Shown piece after piece: positions 52,257 to 60,633 of a DNA stretch of 64,000 nucleotides. The notes beneath the pieces are model-generated. The model was not told the origin of the DNA. It did not search any database and was given only the letters and a program-made list of their open reading frames with translations. Each line of letters begins with the position of its first letter. The first letter of the stretch is position 1. The position numbers and the translations under genes are program-made. The stretch comes from Croceibacterium salegens (GTDB lineage Bacteria > Pseudomonadota > Alphaproteobacteria > Sphingomonadales > Sphingomonadaceae). The stretch covers positions 1 through 64,000 of the forward strand of contig NZ_WTYM01000045.1 in the NCBI RefSeq assembly GCF_009827435.1, read 5' to 3'.

Positions 52257-53095
52257 CGCTGACACTCCGCGCGGGCGACTGGGAAGCGGAGCTGCGTCCC
52301 GAAATCGGCGGTTCGCTTTCGGCCCTGCGCAAGGGCGGCGTTGAGGTGCTGCGGACAATGCCGGAAAGCAGCACCAGCCCGCTCGATGCCGCCTGCTTTC
52401 CGCTCGTCCCCTACTGCAACCGCATTGCCGGTGGCCGGTTTGCGTGGCAGGGTCGCGAGGTTCGTCTGCCGCAGAACTTCGCTCCGGAAACGAGCAGCCT
52501 CCACGGTTTCGGATGGGAAAGTGCCTGGCACATGGCCAGCAAAGCCGACTTCAAGTGCGGGCTGGATCATCGCCATGATGCGGATGAATGGCCCTGGGCC
52601 TACGAGGCGCAGCAGCGCGTTCGCCTCGGAGCGCGCGGGCTGGCGCTGAGCATGGACGTTACGAACCGTTCGGACGAAGTCATGCCCTGCGGCCTCGGCT
52701 TCCATCCCTATTTCCGCCGTCGGCCGGAAACCCGCGTGCGCTTCGCATCCAGCGGAATGGTCGAAGTCGACGATGCCTTGATCCCGACCGGCAGGATCGC
52801 CGCTCCCGACCATTTCGCCAACTGGCAAGCCGGCACCCTCCTGCCCTCGACGCTGGTCGATCACTGTTTCACCGGATGGGACGGCGTAGTGACGATCGAG
52901 GACGATCTCGGCACCATCACCGTGACCGCGCGCGGTGCTTCCGGCCTGCATCTCTATGCGCCTACCGACGGCAGCGCGCTGTGCCTCGAACCCGTCAGCC
53001 ACCCGCCCGACGCGCTCAACCGGGATGTCGCGGCGATGACGGCCCTTCCGCCGGGCTGTTCGGCGACGATGACGATGTGGATTTCGGCGGACTGA
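52253..53095 (+). CDS. aldose 1-epimerase
   Basis: A 280-residue galactose-mutarotase-fold protein. The catalytic His is in LGFHPYFRR and the Glu in CLEPVSHPPDALN. It starts with GTG overlapping the esterase stop (GTGA). As the last gene of the xyl operon it may equilibrate xylose anomers to supply XylB; no signal peptide is visible, which agrees. It converges on xylD with a 15-base gap. Confidence 0.88.
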   Translation: MTLTLRAGDWEAELRPEIGGSLSALRKGGVEVLRTMPESSTSPLDAACFPLVPYCNRIAGGRFAWQGREVRLPQNFAPETSSLHGFGWESAWHMASKADFKCGLDHRHDADEWPWAYEAQQRVRLGARGLALSMDVTNRSDEVMPCGLGFHPYFRRRPETRVRFASSGMVEVDDALIPTGRIAAPDHFANWQAGTLLPSTLVDHCFTGWDGVVTIEDDLGTITVTARGASGLHLYAPTDGSALCLEPVSHPPDALNRDVAAMTALPPGCSATMTMWISAD

Positions 53096-53110
53096 TCTGC
53101 CGCGGCCCGC

Positions 53111-54895
53111 TCAGTGGTTGTGGCGCGGGAGCTTCTTCGAGGTGCCGCGATACTTGAGCGCTATCTCCATCACCCCGCCCTCGCCGAGCTGGCCGGTCTT
53201 CTCGCGGAACAGCTCTTCCCACGGGGTCTGCGATTCCGGAACGGGCGGAGGCGGCTCATCGGCAAGGCGGCGGGCGATCTCGGCGGCGTCGACCAGCGCG
53301 TTGCAGGTCCCGGCGTTGAGGTCGATGCGGATCGCATCGCCGTTGCGCAGCCAGGCGAGGCCACCGCCCACGGCGCTCTCAGGCGAGCAGTTAAGGATCG
53401 AGGGGCTGTCGCTGGTGCCCGACTGGCGTCCGTCGCCGAGCGTCGGCAGCCACATGACCCCGCGCCGGATCAGCGCGTCGGGCGGCTGCATGTTGACCAC
53501 CTCGGCGCTGCCGGGCCAGCCAATCACGCCGGAGCCGCGCATGACGAGGATCGAATTCTCGTCGATGCCGAGCTCGGGATCGTTGATCCGGTGGTGATAG
53601 TCGTCGGACCCGTCGAACACGATCGCCCGGCCCTCGAACACGCCCTCGGCTCCGGGCCGCGACAGGTAACGCTGGCGAAACTCGTCGGAGATGACCGAGG
53701 TCTTGAGGATGCCGAAGTCGAACATGTTGCCCGAAAGGACGAGGAACCCGGCCCGATCCATCAGCGGATCGCCGAACGGGCGGATCATCTCGCGGTCGTG
53801 GCTCTCATGGCCGCCGAGGTTTTCGGCCATCGACTGCCCGGTGCAGGTCAGGCAATCGCCGTTCAGCCTTCCGGCTTGCAGCAGTTCCCACATTGCCGCG
53901 GGAACGCCCCCGGCGCGGTGGAACCGCTCGCCGAGGTACTTGCCCGCAGGCTGCATGTTGACCAGCAGCGGCAGGACGTAGCCGTGCTGCTGCCAGACGT
54001 CCGGCTCGAGTTCGACGCCGGCATGGCGCGCCATCGCCACGATGTGCGGCTGGGCGTTGGACGATCCGCCGATCACGCTGACCGCGGCGATGGCATTTAG
54101 GAACGCCTCGCGGGTCAGGATATTGCTCGGGCGCAGGTCTTCGAGCACCATTTCGACGATGCGGCGGCCGGTGCGGTAGGCGTACTGCCCGCGCTCGCGA
54201 TAGGGCGCCGGGATAGCCGCGCAGCCGGTCAGCGACATACCGAGCGCTTCGGCCACGGCGTTCATCGTGCTGGCGGTGCCCATCGAATTGCAGTGCCCGG
54301 CGCTCGGCGCGCTGCTCGTCGCCCGGTCGAGGAATTCTGCCTCGTCGATCTCGCCCGCGGCCAGCTTGCGGCGGCTGCGCCAGATGACCGTGCCCGAACC
54401 TACCAGTTCGCCCTCGTGCCAGCCGTCGAGCATCGGGCCGCCGCTGAGGACGATGGCCGGGATGTCGACGGTGGAGGCCGCCATGATCTGGCTCGGCGTG
54501 GTCTTGTCGCAGCCCGTGGTCAGCACGACACCGTCGATGGGGTAGCCGTTGAGCAGTTCGACGAGGCCGAGGTAGAGCAAGTTGCGGTCGAGCGCGGCGG
54601 TCGGACGGCGGCAGTTCTCGAAGATCGGATGGACCGGAAACTCGATCGGGATTCCGCCGGCGTCGCGAATGCCGTCGCGGGTCCGCTTGGCCAGTTCGAG
54701 GTGGATGCGGTTGCAGGGGCTGAGGTCGCTGCCCGACTGGGCTATGCCGATGATCGGCTTGCCGCTGCGCAGTTCCTCCGGCGTGACGCCGTAGTTCATG
54801 AACCGCTCGAGGTAGAGCGCCGTCTGGTCCCAGCGCTCGGCGTTGTCGAACCAGTCGCGCGAACGCAGGCGCGGCGGCTTTTCGTCCCCGCTCAT
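53111..54895 (-). CDS. xylD: D-xylonate dehydratase XylD (IlvD/Edd family)
   Basis: A 594-residue Fe-S dehydratase forming 2-keto-3-deoxy-xylonate. The three cluster cysteines are C61 (SPCNRIH), C129 (TTGCDKTTPS) and C202 (SAGHCNSMGT). Sequence features along the whole length, from RSRDWFDN to the terminal KLPRHNH, match Caulobacter XylD rather than IlvD or Edd. It overlaps the upstream LacI-type gene by four bases, so regulator and enzyme are co-expressed, on the strand opposite to the other xyl genes. Confidence 0.95.
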   Translation of the reverse strand: MSGDEKPPRLRSRDWFDNAERWDQTALYLERFMNYGVTPEELRSGKPIIGIAQSGSDLSPCNRIHLELAKRTRDGIRDAGGIPIEFPVHPIFENCRRPTAALDRNLLYLGLVELLNGYPIDGVVLTTGCDKTTPSQIMAASTVDIPAIVLSGGPMLDGWHEGELVGSGTVIWRSRRKLAAGEIDEAEFLDRATSSAPSAGHCNSMGTASTMNAVAEALGMSLTGCAAIPAPYRERGQYAYRTGRRIVEMVLEDLRPSNILTREAFLNAIAAVSVIGGSSNAQPHIVAMARHAGVELEPDVWQQHGYVLPLLVNMQPAGKYLGERFHRAGGVPAAMWELLQAGRLNGDCLTCTGQSMAENLGGHESHDREMIRPFGDPLMDRAGFLVLSGNMFDFGILKTSVISDEFRQRYLSRPGAEGVFEGRAIVFDGSDDYHHRINDPELGIDENSILVMRGSGVIGWPGSAEVVNMQPPDALIRRGVMWLPTLGDGRQSGTSDSPSILNCSPESAVGGGLAWLRNGDAIRIDLNAGTCNALVDAAEIARRLADEPPPPVPESQTPWEELFREKTGQLGEGGVMEIALKYRGTSKKLPRHNH

Positions 54896-55998
54896 CGCGC
54901 TTCGGTGCGGCTGCTGTGCTGCGCCGCGAGGCTCGGAGCGGCGTCGGATTCCCGGCGCACCAGTGTGTAGGGAAGCGTCGAATGCTCGGGCTTGGGGCGC
55001 TCGCCCGAACGCCGCGCCCGCACGATGCGGGCGATTGCGTTGACGGCCCAGGCGGTCATTTCCCGGATCGGCTGGCGGATCGTGGTCAGCTCGGGCCAGA
55101 TCGTTCGCGCCATGTCGGTGTCGTCGAAGCCGCAGACGGAGATGTCGTTGGGCACGTCGAGGTGGCGGCGATGCGCCATGGCCACCACGGCCGCGGCCAT
55201 GTCGTCGTTCGAGGCGAAGATCGCCGTCGGCCGCGGCTTGGCGGCGAGCAGGCGTTCGGCAGCGTCGAGGCCGGAGCGATAGGTGAAGCGGCCCTGGACG
55301 ATGAGTTCGTCGGCGACCTCGATTCCGGCATCCTCGAGCGCGGCGCGGTAGCCGTTGAGGCGCCGTCCGCTGGCGACCTGTTCGGGATTGCCGATGATGA
55401 AGCCGATGCGCGTATGGCCAAGGTCGATGATGTGCTTGGTCATGTCGTAGGCGGCGCGGAAGTCGTCGATCATCACCGCGGCGTCGGACCCGCTGGCCTT
55501 GCCCGGTCCGACCGCGACGGCGACCGCGCCGAGCTCGCCGACGAGGTCGAGCACGCTCTGGTCATCGCACAGCGGCGGCGGGAGGATGAAGCCCTGGATA
55601 CCGCCTTCGGCCAGCTTGCGCATCAGCATCATGGCATCGGCCACTGTCTCGCAGCTCTGCACTTCGAGGTGGATGTCGCCGCGGCTCGATTCCGCGAGCG
55701 CGCCCATGAGGAATTCGCTGAGGTAGGAGGCCGACGGGTTGTCGAACAGCAGGGCCACGCGCAACTGCTCGCCGCCGGCAAGGCTGCGTGCCGCGCGGTT
55801 GGGGGCGTAGTTGAGCTGGCGGATCGCTTCGAGAACCGCGCTGCGGGTTTCCTCGCGCACGCTCGCCTCGCCATTGATGACGCGGCTCACGGTCATCGGC
55901 GAACAGCTTGCGAGGCGCGCCACATCGGCGATCGTCGGCGCACCCTTGTGCCGCCGGCCGATCTTGCGCGCTGCCCCGTCGCTTTTGCCCTTGCTCAT
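54892..55998 (-). CDS. xylR: LacI-family regulator, XylR-like
   Basis: A 368-residue repressor. The N-terminal helix-turn-helix (TIADVARLASCSPMTVSRV) and the hinge helix region (YAPNRAARSLAGG) are followed by a periplasmic-binding-protein-like effector domain. It is coupled to xylD and lies 54 bases downstream of GH67 on the same strand, so it may be read from O4 and thus control itself. It is the best candidate to bind the four TAGCGCTA sites; LacI-type operators have just this form of palindrome with a central CG. The effector is likely xylose or a derivative, by inference. Confidence 0.9.
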   Translation of the reverse strand: MSKGKSDGAARKIGRRHKGAPTIADVARLASCSPMTVSRVINGEASVREETRSAVLEAIRQLNYAPNRAARSLAGGEQLRVALLFDNPSASYLSEFLMGALAESSRGDIHLEVQSCETVADAMMLMRKLAEGGIQGFILPPPLCDDQSVLDLVGELGAVAVAVGPGKASGSDAAVMIDDFRAAYDMTKHIIDLGHTRIGFIIGNPEQVASGRRLNGYRAALEDAGIEVADELIVQGRFTYRSGLDAAERLLAAKPRPTAIFASNDDMAAAVVAMAHRRHLDVPNDISVCGFDDTDMARTIWPELTTIRQPIREMTAWAVNAIARIVRARRSGERPKPEHSTLPYTLVRRESDAAPSLAAQHSSRTEAR

Positions 55999-56052
55999 TG
56001 CGAGGTCCTTAGGGCGCGTGCAGGTGCAGCAAAAGGGCTTTTTTTGAGCACG

Positions 56053-58158
56053 TCAATCGGCCGGAGCATCGGGGAAGCTGAGCGCCTCGTACCAGTCGAG
56101 CGAATGCGCGGGCGGCGCGGCTCCTTCGGGCAGCGGCAGGTGGTTGACCGACTGCCAGTAGGCAATCGACGCATCGCGCCACCAGCGCGCCTCCCGCTGC
56201 TGGATGGCGAGGAATTCGGAAGTGTCCTCGAACCGCTGTTCATCAACGTTTGGCGCGAGGCTTGCCCAGGTCGCGGCCATGGCGTCGACTTCGGCAACAC
56301 CGCGATCATAGCGATGCACGAGCTCGGGCCACAGGGCGCGGCCCGACTGCGTCTTGAAGTCCCACGGCAGATGGTGGAACCAAAGCAGGTAGTCCTCGTC
56401 CATCGCCTTCGGATCGCGCCACTGAGCAGCGACCGTGGGAGCGTACTGCGCCAACGCGTCGCTGCCGGTGGCGGTGCGGTCGAAGCCGATGCCGCCCGCG
56501 TCGGCCTTGCTGTAATAGCACGGGTTCCACTCGGGTCGGGCGAGGTCGCAGATCCAAGGCGCGGGGCCGTAATGGTGGCCGGTGCCCATCTGGTGCGCGA
56601 GGCCCAGCGGGGTCATGTAATCGACCACCGCCTGTCGGCTGCCGAGCATCATCGGCACGACCTCTGCAAGGAAACCCGGATCGCGGCTGAAGGTCTGCGC
56701 GGCCCATTCCTGCGCGATGTTGCCGCTGCTCATGCGCGGGTCCCAGGCGAGGCGGCCGAAAGCATACCAATTGGCCTGGTCGAAGTGCGAACCGGACCAG
56801 TTGCGGTCCGATCCGGTGTTGGCGACGCCCGCCATGCCGACGAGGTTCTGCGCCACGACCCCGCCGTGACCGGTATCGGCTGTGATGACCTCCTTCCACA
56901 GCGGCGCGAGGAACGCGAGGTGGGTAGCAAAACCGAGGTATTCCTTGGTGATCTGTCCTTCGAGCATCAGCTTCGTGTGCGGCATCGCCCCGAACATCGG
57001 GTGGAACGGCTCGCGCGGCTGGAAGTCCACCGGTCCGTTCTTGACCTGCAGGATCACGTTGTCGGCAAACTTGCCGTCGAGCGGCACGAATTCGTTGTAG
57101 GCCTGTTTGGCGCGGTCGGTCGAATCCTCGGCCGAGTAAACGAAGGCGCGCCACAGGACGACACCCCGGTCGCCCAGCGCAGCGGCCATCATGTTGGCCC
57201 CGTCGGCATGGGTGCGCCCGTAGTCCTGCGGTCCGGGCTGGCCTTCGGAGTTGGCCTTGACGAGGAAGCCGCCGAAGTCGGGGATCGCGGCGTAGATTTC
57301 GTCCGCCTTGTCCTTCCACCACTGGCGCACGGCCGGGTCGAGCGGGTCGGCGGTGCCGGTCGCGCCGAGTTCCATCGGCGCCGAGAAGCGCGCGGTCAGG
57401 TAGACGCGGATACCGTAGGGCCGCCAGGCGTCGGCCAGCCGCCTGAGCTTGGCGATGTAGCGCGGCTCGAGCACGTAGGCCTTGGCGTTGACGTTGTTGA
57501 CCACCACACCGTTGATGCCGATCGAAGCCTCGGCGCGGGCATAGTCGATCATCCTCGGATCGAGACGGTCGGGCAGGTGCCACCAGTCGAAGATCGACCT
57601 TCCGGAATAGCCGCGCTCGACCAACCCGCTGGGGTTGCCCCAGTGGTCGATTATTCGCAGTGAAAATGCTGGAGCGGAAATGTCGTCGATCGTGCTCACC
57701 GGCTCTCCGGCGCCAAGATGCCGCAGGAACGCGAAAGCGCCGTAGAGCAGCCCAATATCGTCCTGCGCGGCAATCAGGATACGGCCATCAGCGAGCCGCG
57801 CGATGCGATAGGCGCCCGCCGGCTGGCCTTCGAGCGTCGCCGCCTCGCGTGCCGCGGCACCATCGAGATCGCGCGCCAACCCCAGCACGATTCCGCGTCC
57901 GGCCGGCTCATGCCCGTCGAGCAATTCGGCCAGCCCGCGCTCCAGTTCGCTACGGGCGGCAATGATGGTCGGGGTCGGTGCCGAAGCGGAGGTTACCGGC
58001 CCCAGTGCAGCGGCATCGTCTGCCGCCATGCCGTCATCCAGCGGGGCGTAACGCAGCCACAGGTCGTAGCCGTCCTCGGCCCTCGCCATACCCGGCAGGG
58101 CCAATGCGGCAAACGCCGCCAGCAGCGCCAAGAGGCGATTGACAAGCCCTCTCCCCAT
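56053..58158 (-). CDS. GH67 alpha-glucuronidase
   Basis: A secreted enzyme of about 701 residues that removes (4-O-methyl-)glucuronic acid from glucuronoxylan oligosaccharides. The signal peptide ends PGMARA. The N-terminal GH67 domain, the barrel with FLVKANSEGQPGPQDYGRTHADGANMM holding the catalytic acids, and the C-terminal helical domain are complete. The start is uncertain: ATG 58158 or 58164, the latter inside the operator, and neither has a good ribosome-binding site. The released glucuronate would feed UxaC. It heads a probable GH67-xylR-xylD operon. Confidence 0.92.
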   Translation of the reverse strand: MGRGLVNRLLALLAAFAALALPGMARAEDGYDLWLRYAPLDDGMAADDAAALGPVTSASAPTPTIIAARSELERGLAELLDGHEPAGRGIVLGLARDLDGAAAREAATLEGQPAGAYRIARLADGRILIAAQDDIGLLYGAFAFLRHLGAGEPVSTIDDISAPAFSLRIIDHWGNPSGLVERGYSGRSIFDWWHLPDRLDPRMIDYARAEASIGINGVVVNNVNAKAYVLEPRYIAKLRRLADAWRPYGIRVYLTARFSAPMELGATGTADPLDPAVRQWWKDKADEIYAAIPDFGGFLVKANSEGQPGPQDYGRTHADGANMMAAALGDRGVVLWRAFVYSAEDSTDRAKQAYNEFVPLDGKFADNVILQVKNGPVDFQPREPFHPMFGAMPHTKLMLEGQITKEYLGFATHLAFLAPLWKEVITADTGHGGVVAQNLVGMAGVANTGSDRNWSGSHFDQANWYAFGRLAWDPRMSSGNIAQEWAAQTFSRDPGFLAEVVPMMLGSRQAVVDYMTPLGLAHQMGTGHHYGPAPWICDLARPEWNPCYYSKADAGGIGFDRTATGSDALAQYAPTVAAQWRDPKAMDEDYLLWFHHLPWDFKTQSGRALWPELVHRYDRGVAEVDAMAATWASLAPNVDEQRFEDTSEFLAIQQREARWWRDASIAYWQSVNHLPLPEGAAPPAHSLDWYEALSFPDAPAD

Positions 58159-58167
58159 AATCATGGT
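58139..58167 (+). promoter_or_regulatory. sigma-70-like promoter of the GH3-GH3-exuT operon
   Basis: A perfect TTGACA (58139-58144), a 17-base spacer and CATGGT (58162-58167) precede the GH3 gene. The -10 hexamer overlaps the operator beginning at 58163, the same geometry as at xylX. Confidence 0.55.
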
Positions 58168-58178
58168 AGCGCTATCAT
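58163..58178. promoter_or_regulatory. XylR-type operator O4 (GH67/GH3)
   Basis: The site ATGGTAGCGCTATCAT, with one mismatch between its half-sites, lies between the divergent GH67 and GH3 genes. It overlaps the earliest GH67 ATG and the predicted GH3 -10 hexamer. Confidence 0.85.
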
Positions 58179-58221
58179 TTGGGACCGCGCAGTCAAGATG
58201 CGGCGCGACGGGAGAGTTTCT

Positions 58222-60633
58222 ATGAAGGGCCGAACCAAGGCCGCCGCGCTGGCCGCAGGTATTGCATGCATTGCTTTGACGGGTTTTGCAGCAACTCCGC
58301 TCGCGGCGCAGAACGCCGCGACCTCGGCGGCGAAGCCAATGGCCGATGCGCCCTACTGGAACGCCTCGCTGCCGACCGAACAGCGCGTCGCCGACCTCCT
58401 CGCGCGGATGACGCTGGAGGAAAAGATCGGCCAGATGATCACCATCTGGAACGACAAGCCCCAGATCCAGCACGACGACACCACGTTTGATCCGGTCAAG
58501 GCCCGCGCCAAGTATCCCGACGGGCTCGGCTTCTTCGCCCGCCCCTCCGACAAGACCGGCCCCGGAAGCCTGCGCGAAAACCCGCAGCGATCGATCGAAG
58601 AGAGCGTCGCCTACGTCAACGCGGTGCAGAAGTGGGCCCGCGAAGGCACGCGGCTCGGCATCCCGGTCATGTTCCACGAGGAATCGCTGCACGGCCTCGC
58701 GGCGCGCGATGCCACCAGCTACCCGATGTCGATCGGCATCGCCTCGACCTGGGACCCGGACCTAGTTCGCGAAGTCAATTCGCAGATCGCCGGTGAAGTG
58801 CGCGCCCGCGGCGTCTTCCACGTGCTCTCGCCCGTGGTCGACGTGGCCCGCGATCCGCGCTGGGGCCGTATCGAGGAAACCTTCGGCGAGGATCCCTACC
58901 TGGTCGGCGAACTGGGTGTTGCCGCGGTCGAAGGCCTCCAGGGTGTCGGCACCGGCCGCAAGCTTGCGCAGGGCAAGGTCATGGCGACTCTGAAGCACAT
59001 GACCGGCCACGGTCAGCCGGAAAGCGGCACCAACATCGGACCGGCCCCGATCGGCGAGCGGACGCTGCGCGAGTTCTTCTTCCCGCCGTTCGAACAGGTG
59101 GTGAAGCGGACGGGCATCGACGCCGTCATGGCCAGCTACAACGAGATCGACGGTATCCCGAGCCACTCCAACCGCTGGCTGCTGCACGACGTGCTGCGCG
59201 GCGAGTGGGGCTATCAGGGCGCCATCGTGTCCGATTACTACGCGATCGAGGAAATGGCCTCTCGCCATAGAATGGCGGCGGACGTTCCCGAGGCCGCCCG
59301 CTTCGCGCTAGACGCCGGCGTCGACGTCGATCTCCCCAGCGGCATCGCCTATTCGACCCTGCTCGAGCAGGTGCGCAACGGAATGGTCAGCCAGGGCGCT
59401 ATCGACGAGGCGATCACCCGCATCCTGACCATGAAGTTCAATTCGGGTCTGTTCGAACAGCCCTTCGTCACCGACCTCAAGAAGGCGCAAGCCTCGGGCG
59501 GAGCCGAAGGCCGCGCGCTGGCCCGCAAGACCGCGGAAAAGTCGCTGGTCCTGCTCAAGAACGATGGCGTGCTGCCGCTGGCGCTGCCCGCTTCGGGCGC
59601 CAAGCCGACCATCGCGGTCATCGGCCCCAACGCCGACGTCGCCCGGCTCGGAGGCTACTATGGAATCCCGCGCAGCAAGGTTTCTCCGCTGGCCGGAATT
59701 CGCGCGCTGGTCGGACAGCGGGCCAAGATCGTCACCTCGCAGGGCGTCGTCATCACCGAGAACGACGACTGGTGGCAAGACAAGGTGACGCTGGGCGATC
59801 CGGCGGAGAACCGCAAGCGCATCGCCGAGGCGGTCGAGGTGGCCAAGGGCGCCGACACGATCCTCCTGTTCATCGGCGACACCGAGCAGACCAGCCGCGA
59901 AGGCTGGGGCGACGATCACCTCGGCGACCGCAGCGATCTCGACCTGGTCGGCGAGCAGAACGAGCTGTTCACCGCGCTCAAGGCCCTCGGCAAGCCGATC
60001 GTGGCCGTCCTGGTGAACGGACGGCCGCCGAGCTACCCGACGATCGCCGCCGAGGCCGATGCGATCCTCGAGGCCTGGTATGCCGGCGAGGAAGGCGGAA
60101 ACGCCATCGCCGATGCCCTATTCGGCAAGGTCAATCCCGGCGGCAAGTTGCCGGTGACGGTCGCGCGCAACGTCGGCCAGGTGCCGGTGTTCTACGATGC
60201 CAAGCCGAGCGCACGGCGCGGCTACCTGTTCAGCGACGTGACGCCGCTCTACCCGTTCGGTTACGGCCTCAGCTACACGACCTTCGAGATCGGCGACCCG
60301 GTGCTTTCCGCCGCGGCGATCAAGCCTGGAGAGGGCGTCAGCGTCCGCATTCCGGTGACCAACACCGGCAAGGTGGCCGGTGACGAAGTCGTGCAGGTCT
60401 ACCTGCGCGACGAGGTCAGCAGCGTCACCAGGCCGGTAAAGGAGCTCGCCGGGTTCCAGCGCGTGACCCTGCAGCCAGGCGAGACCAGGACGGTGGATAT
60501 CGCCATCCGTCCCGACAGCCTCTCGCTCTGGAACCGCGAGATGAAGCGCGTGGTCGAACCGGGCGAATTCACCATCATGTCAGGCCCCAATTCGCGGGAC
60601 CTCAAGAGCGTCACCCTGACGGTGACCCCGTGA
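58222..60633 (+). CDS. GH3 beta-xylosidase/beta-glucosidase (Sec-exported)
   Basis: An 803-residue family-3 enzyme with a Sec signal peptide (GFAATPLAAQ). The barrel starts at LLARMTLEEKIGQM, the nucleophile is D338 in AIVSDYYAI, and the (alpha/beta)6 sandwich and C-terminal fibronectin-III-like domain (from about GVSVRIPVTNTGKVAGDE) are present. HEESLHG and the HMTGHGQP region fit the beta-xylosidase-containing GH3 group. GGGAGAG precedes the ATG at 58222; the ATG 58198 is less likely. It overlaps the next GH3 by four bases. Confidence 0.9.
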   Translation: MKGRTKAAALAAGIACIALTGFAATPLAAQNAATSAAKPMADAPYWNASLPTEQRVADLLARMTLEEKIGQMITIWNDKPQIQHDDTTFDPVKARAKYPDGLGFFARPSDKTGPGSLRENPQRSIEESVAYVNAVQKWAREGTRLGIPVMFHEESLHGLAARDATSYPMSIGIASTWDPDLVREVNSQIAGEVRARGVFHVLSPVVDVARDPRWGRIEETFGEDPYLVGELGVAAVEGLQGVGTGRKLAQGKVMATLKHMTGHGQPESGTNIGPAPIGERTLREFFFPPFEQVVKRTGIDAVMASYNEIDGIPSHSNRWLLHDVLRGEWGYQGAIVSDYYAIEEMASRHRMAADVPEAARFALDAGVDVDLPSGIAYSTLLEQVRNGMVSQGAIDEAITRILTMKFNSGLFEQPFVTDLKKAQASGGAEGRALARKTAEKSLVLLKNDGVLPLALPASGAKPTIAVIGPNADVARLGGYYGIPRSKVSPLAGIRALVGQRAKIVTSQGVVITENDDWWQDKVTLGDPAENRKRIAEAVEVAKGADTILLFIGDTEQTSREGWGDDHLGDRSDLDLVGEQNELFTALKALGKPIVAVLVNGRPPSYPTIAAEADAILEAWYAGEEGGNAIADALFGKVNPGGKLPVTVARNVGQVPVFYDAKPSARRGYLFSDVTPLYPFGYGLSYTTFEIGDPVLSAAAIKPGEGVSVRIPVTNTGKVAGDEVVQVYLRDEVSSVTRPVKELAGFQRVTLQPGETRTVDIAIRPDSLSLWNREMKRVVEPGEFTIMSGPNSRDLKSVTLTVTP

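Noticed and set aside
56020-56050. T-rich stretch with AAAAGGGCTTTT between GH67 and the LacI-type gene as a terminator
   Set aside because: The stem is only five weak pairs with a two-base loop, and GH67-xylR co-transcription is at least as likely.
57718-58221. A 168-residue N-terminal extension of the first tandem GH3 gene
   Set aside because: It runs antisense through GH67 and across O4; the ATG at 58222 has a ribosome-binding site and is followed directly by a signal peptide.
58159-58692. An extension of GH67 upstream of the operator
   Set aside because: It lies antisense to GH3, and the signal peptide starts only after 58158.
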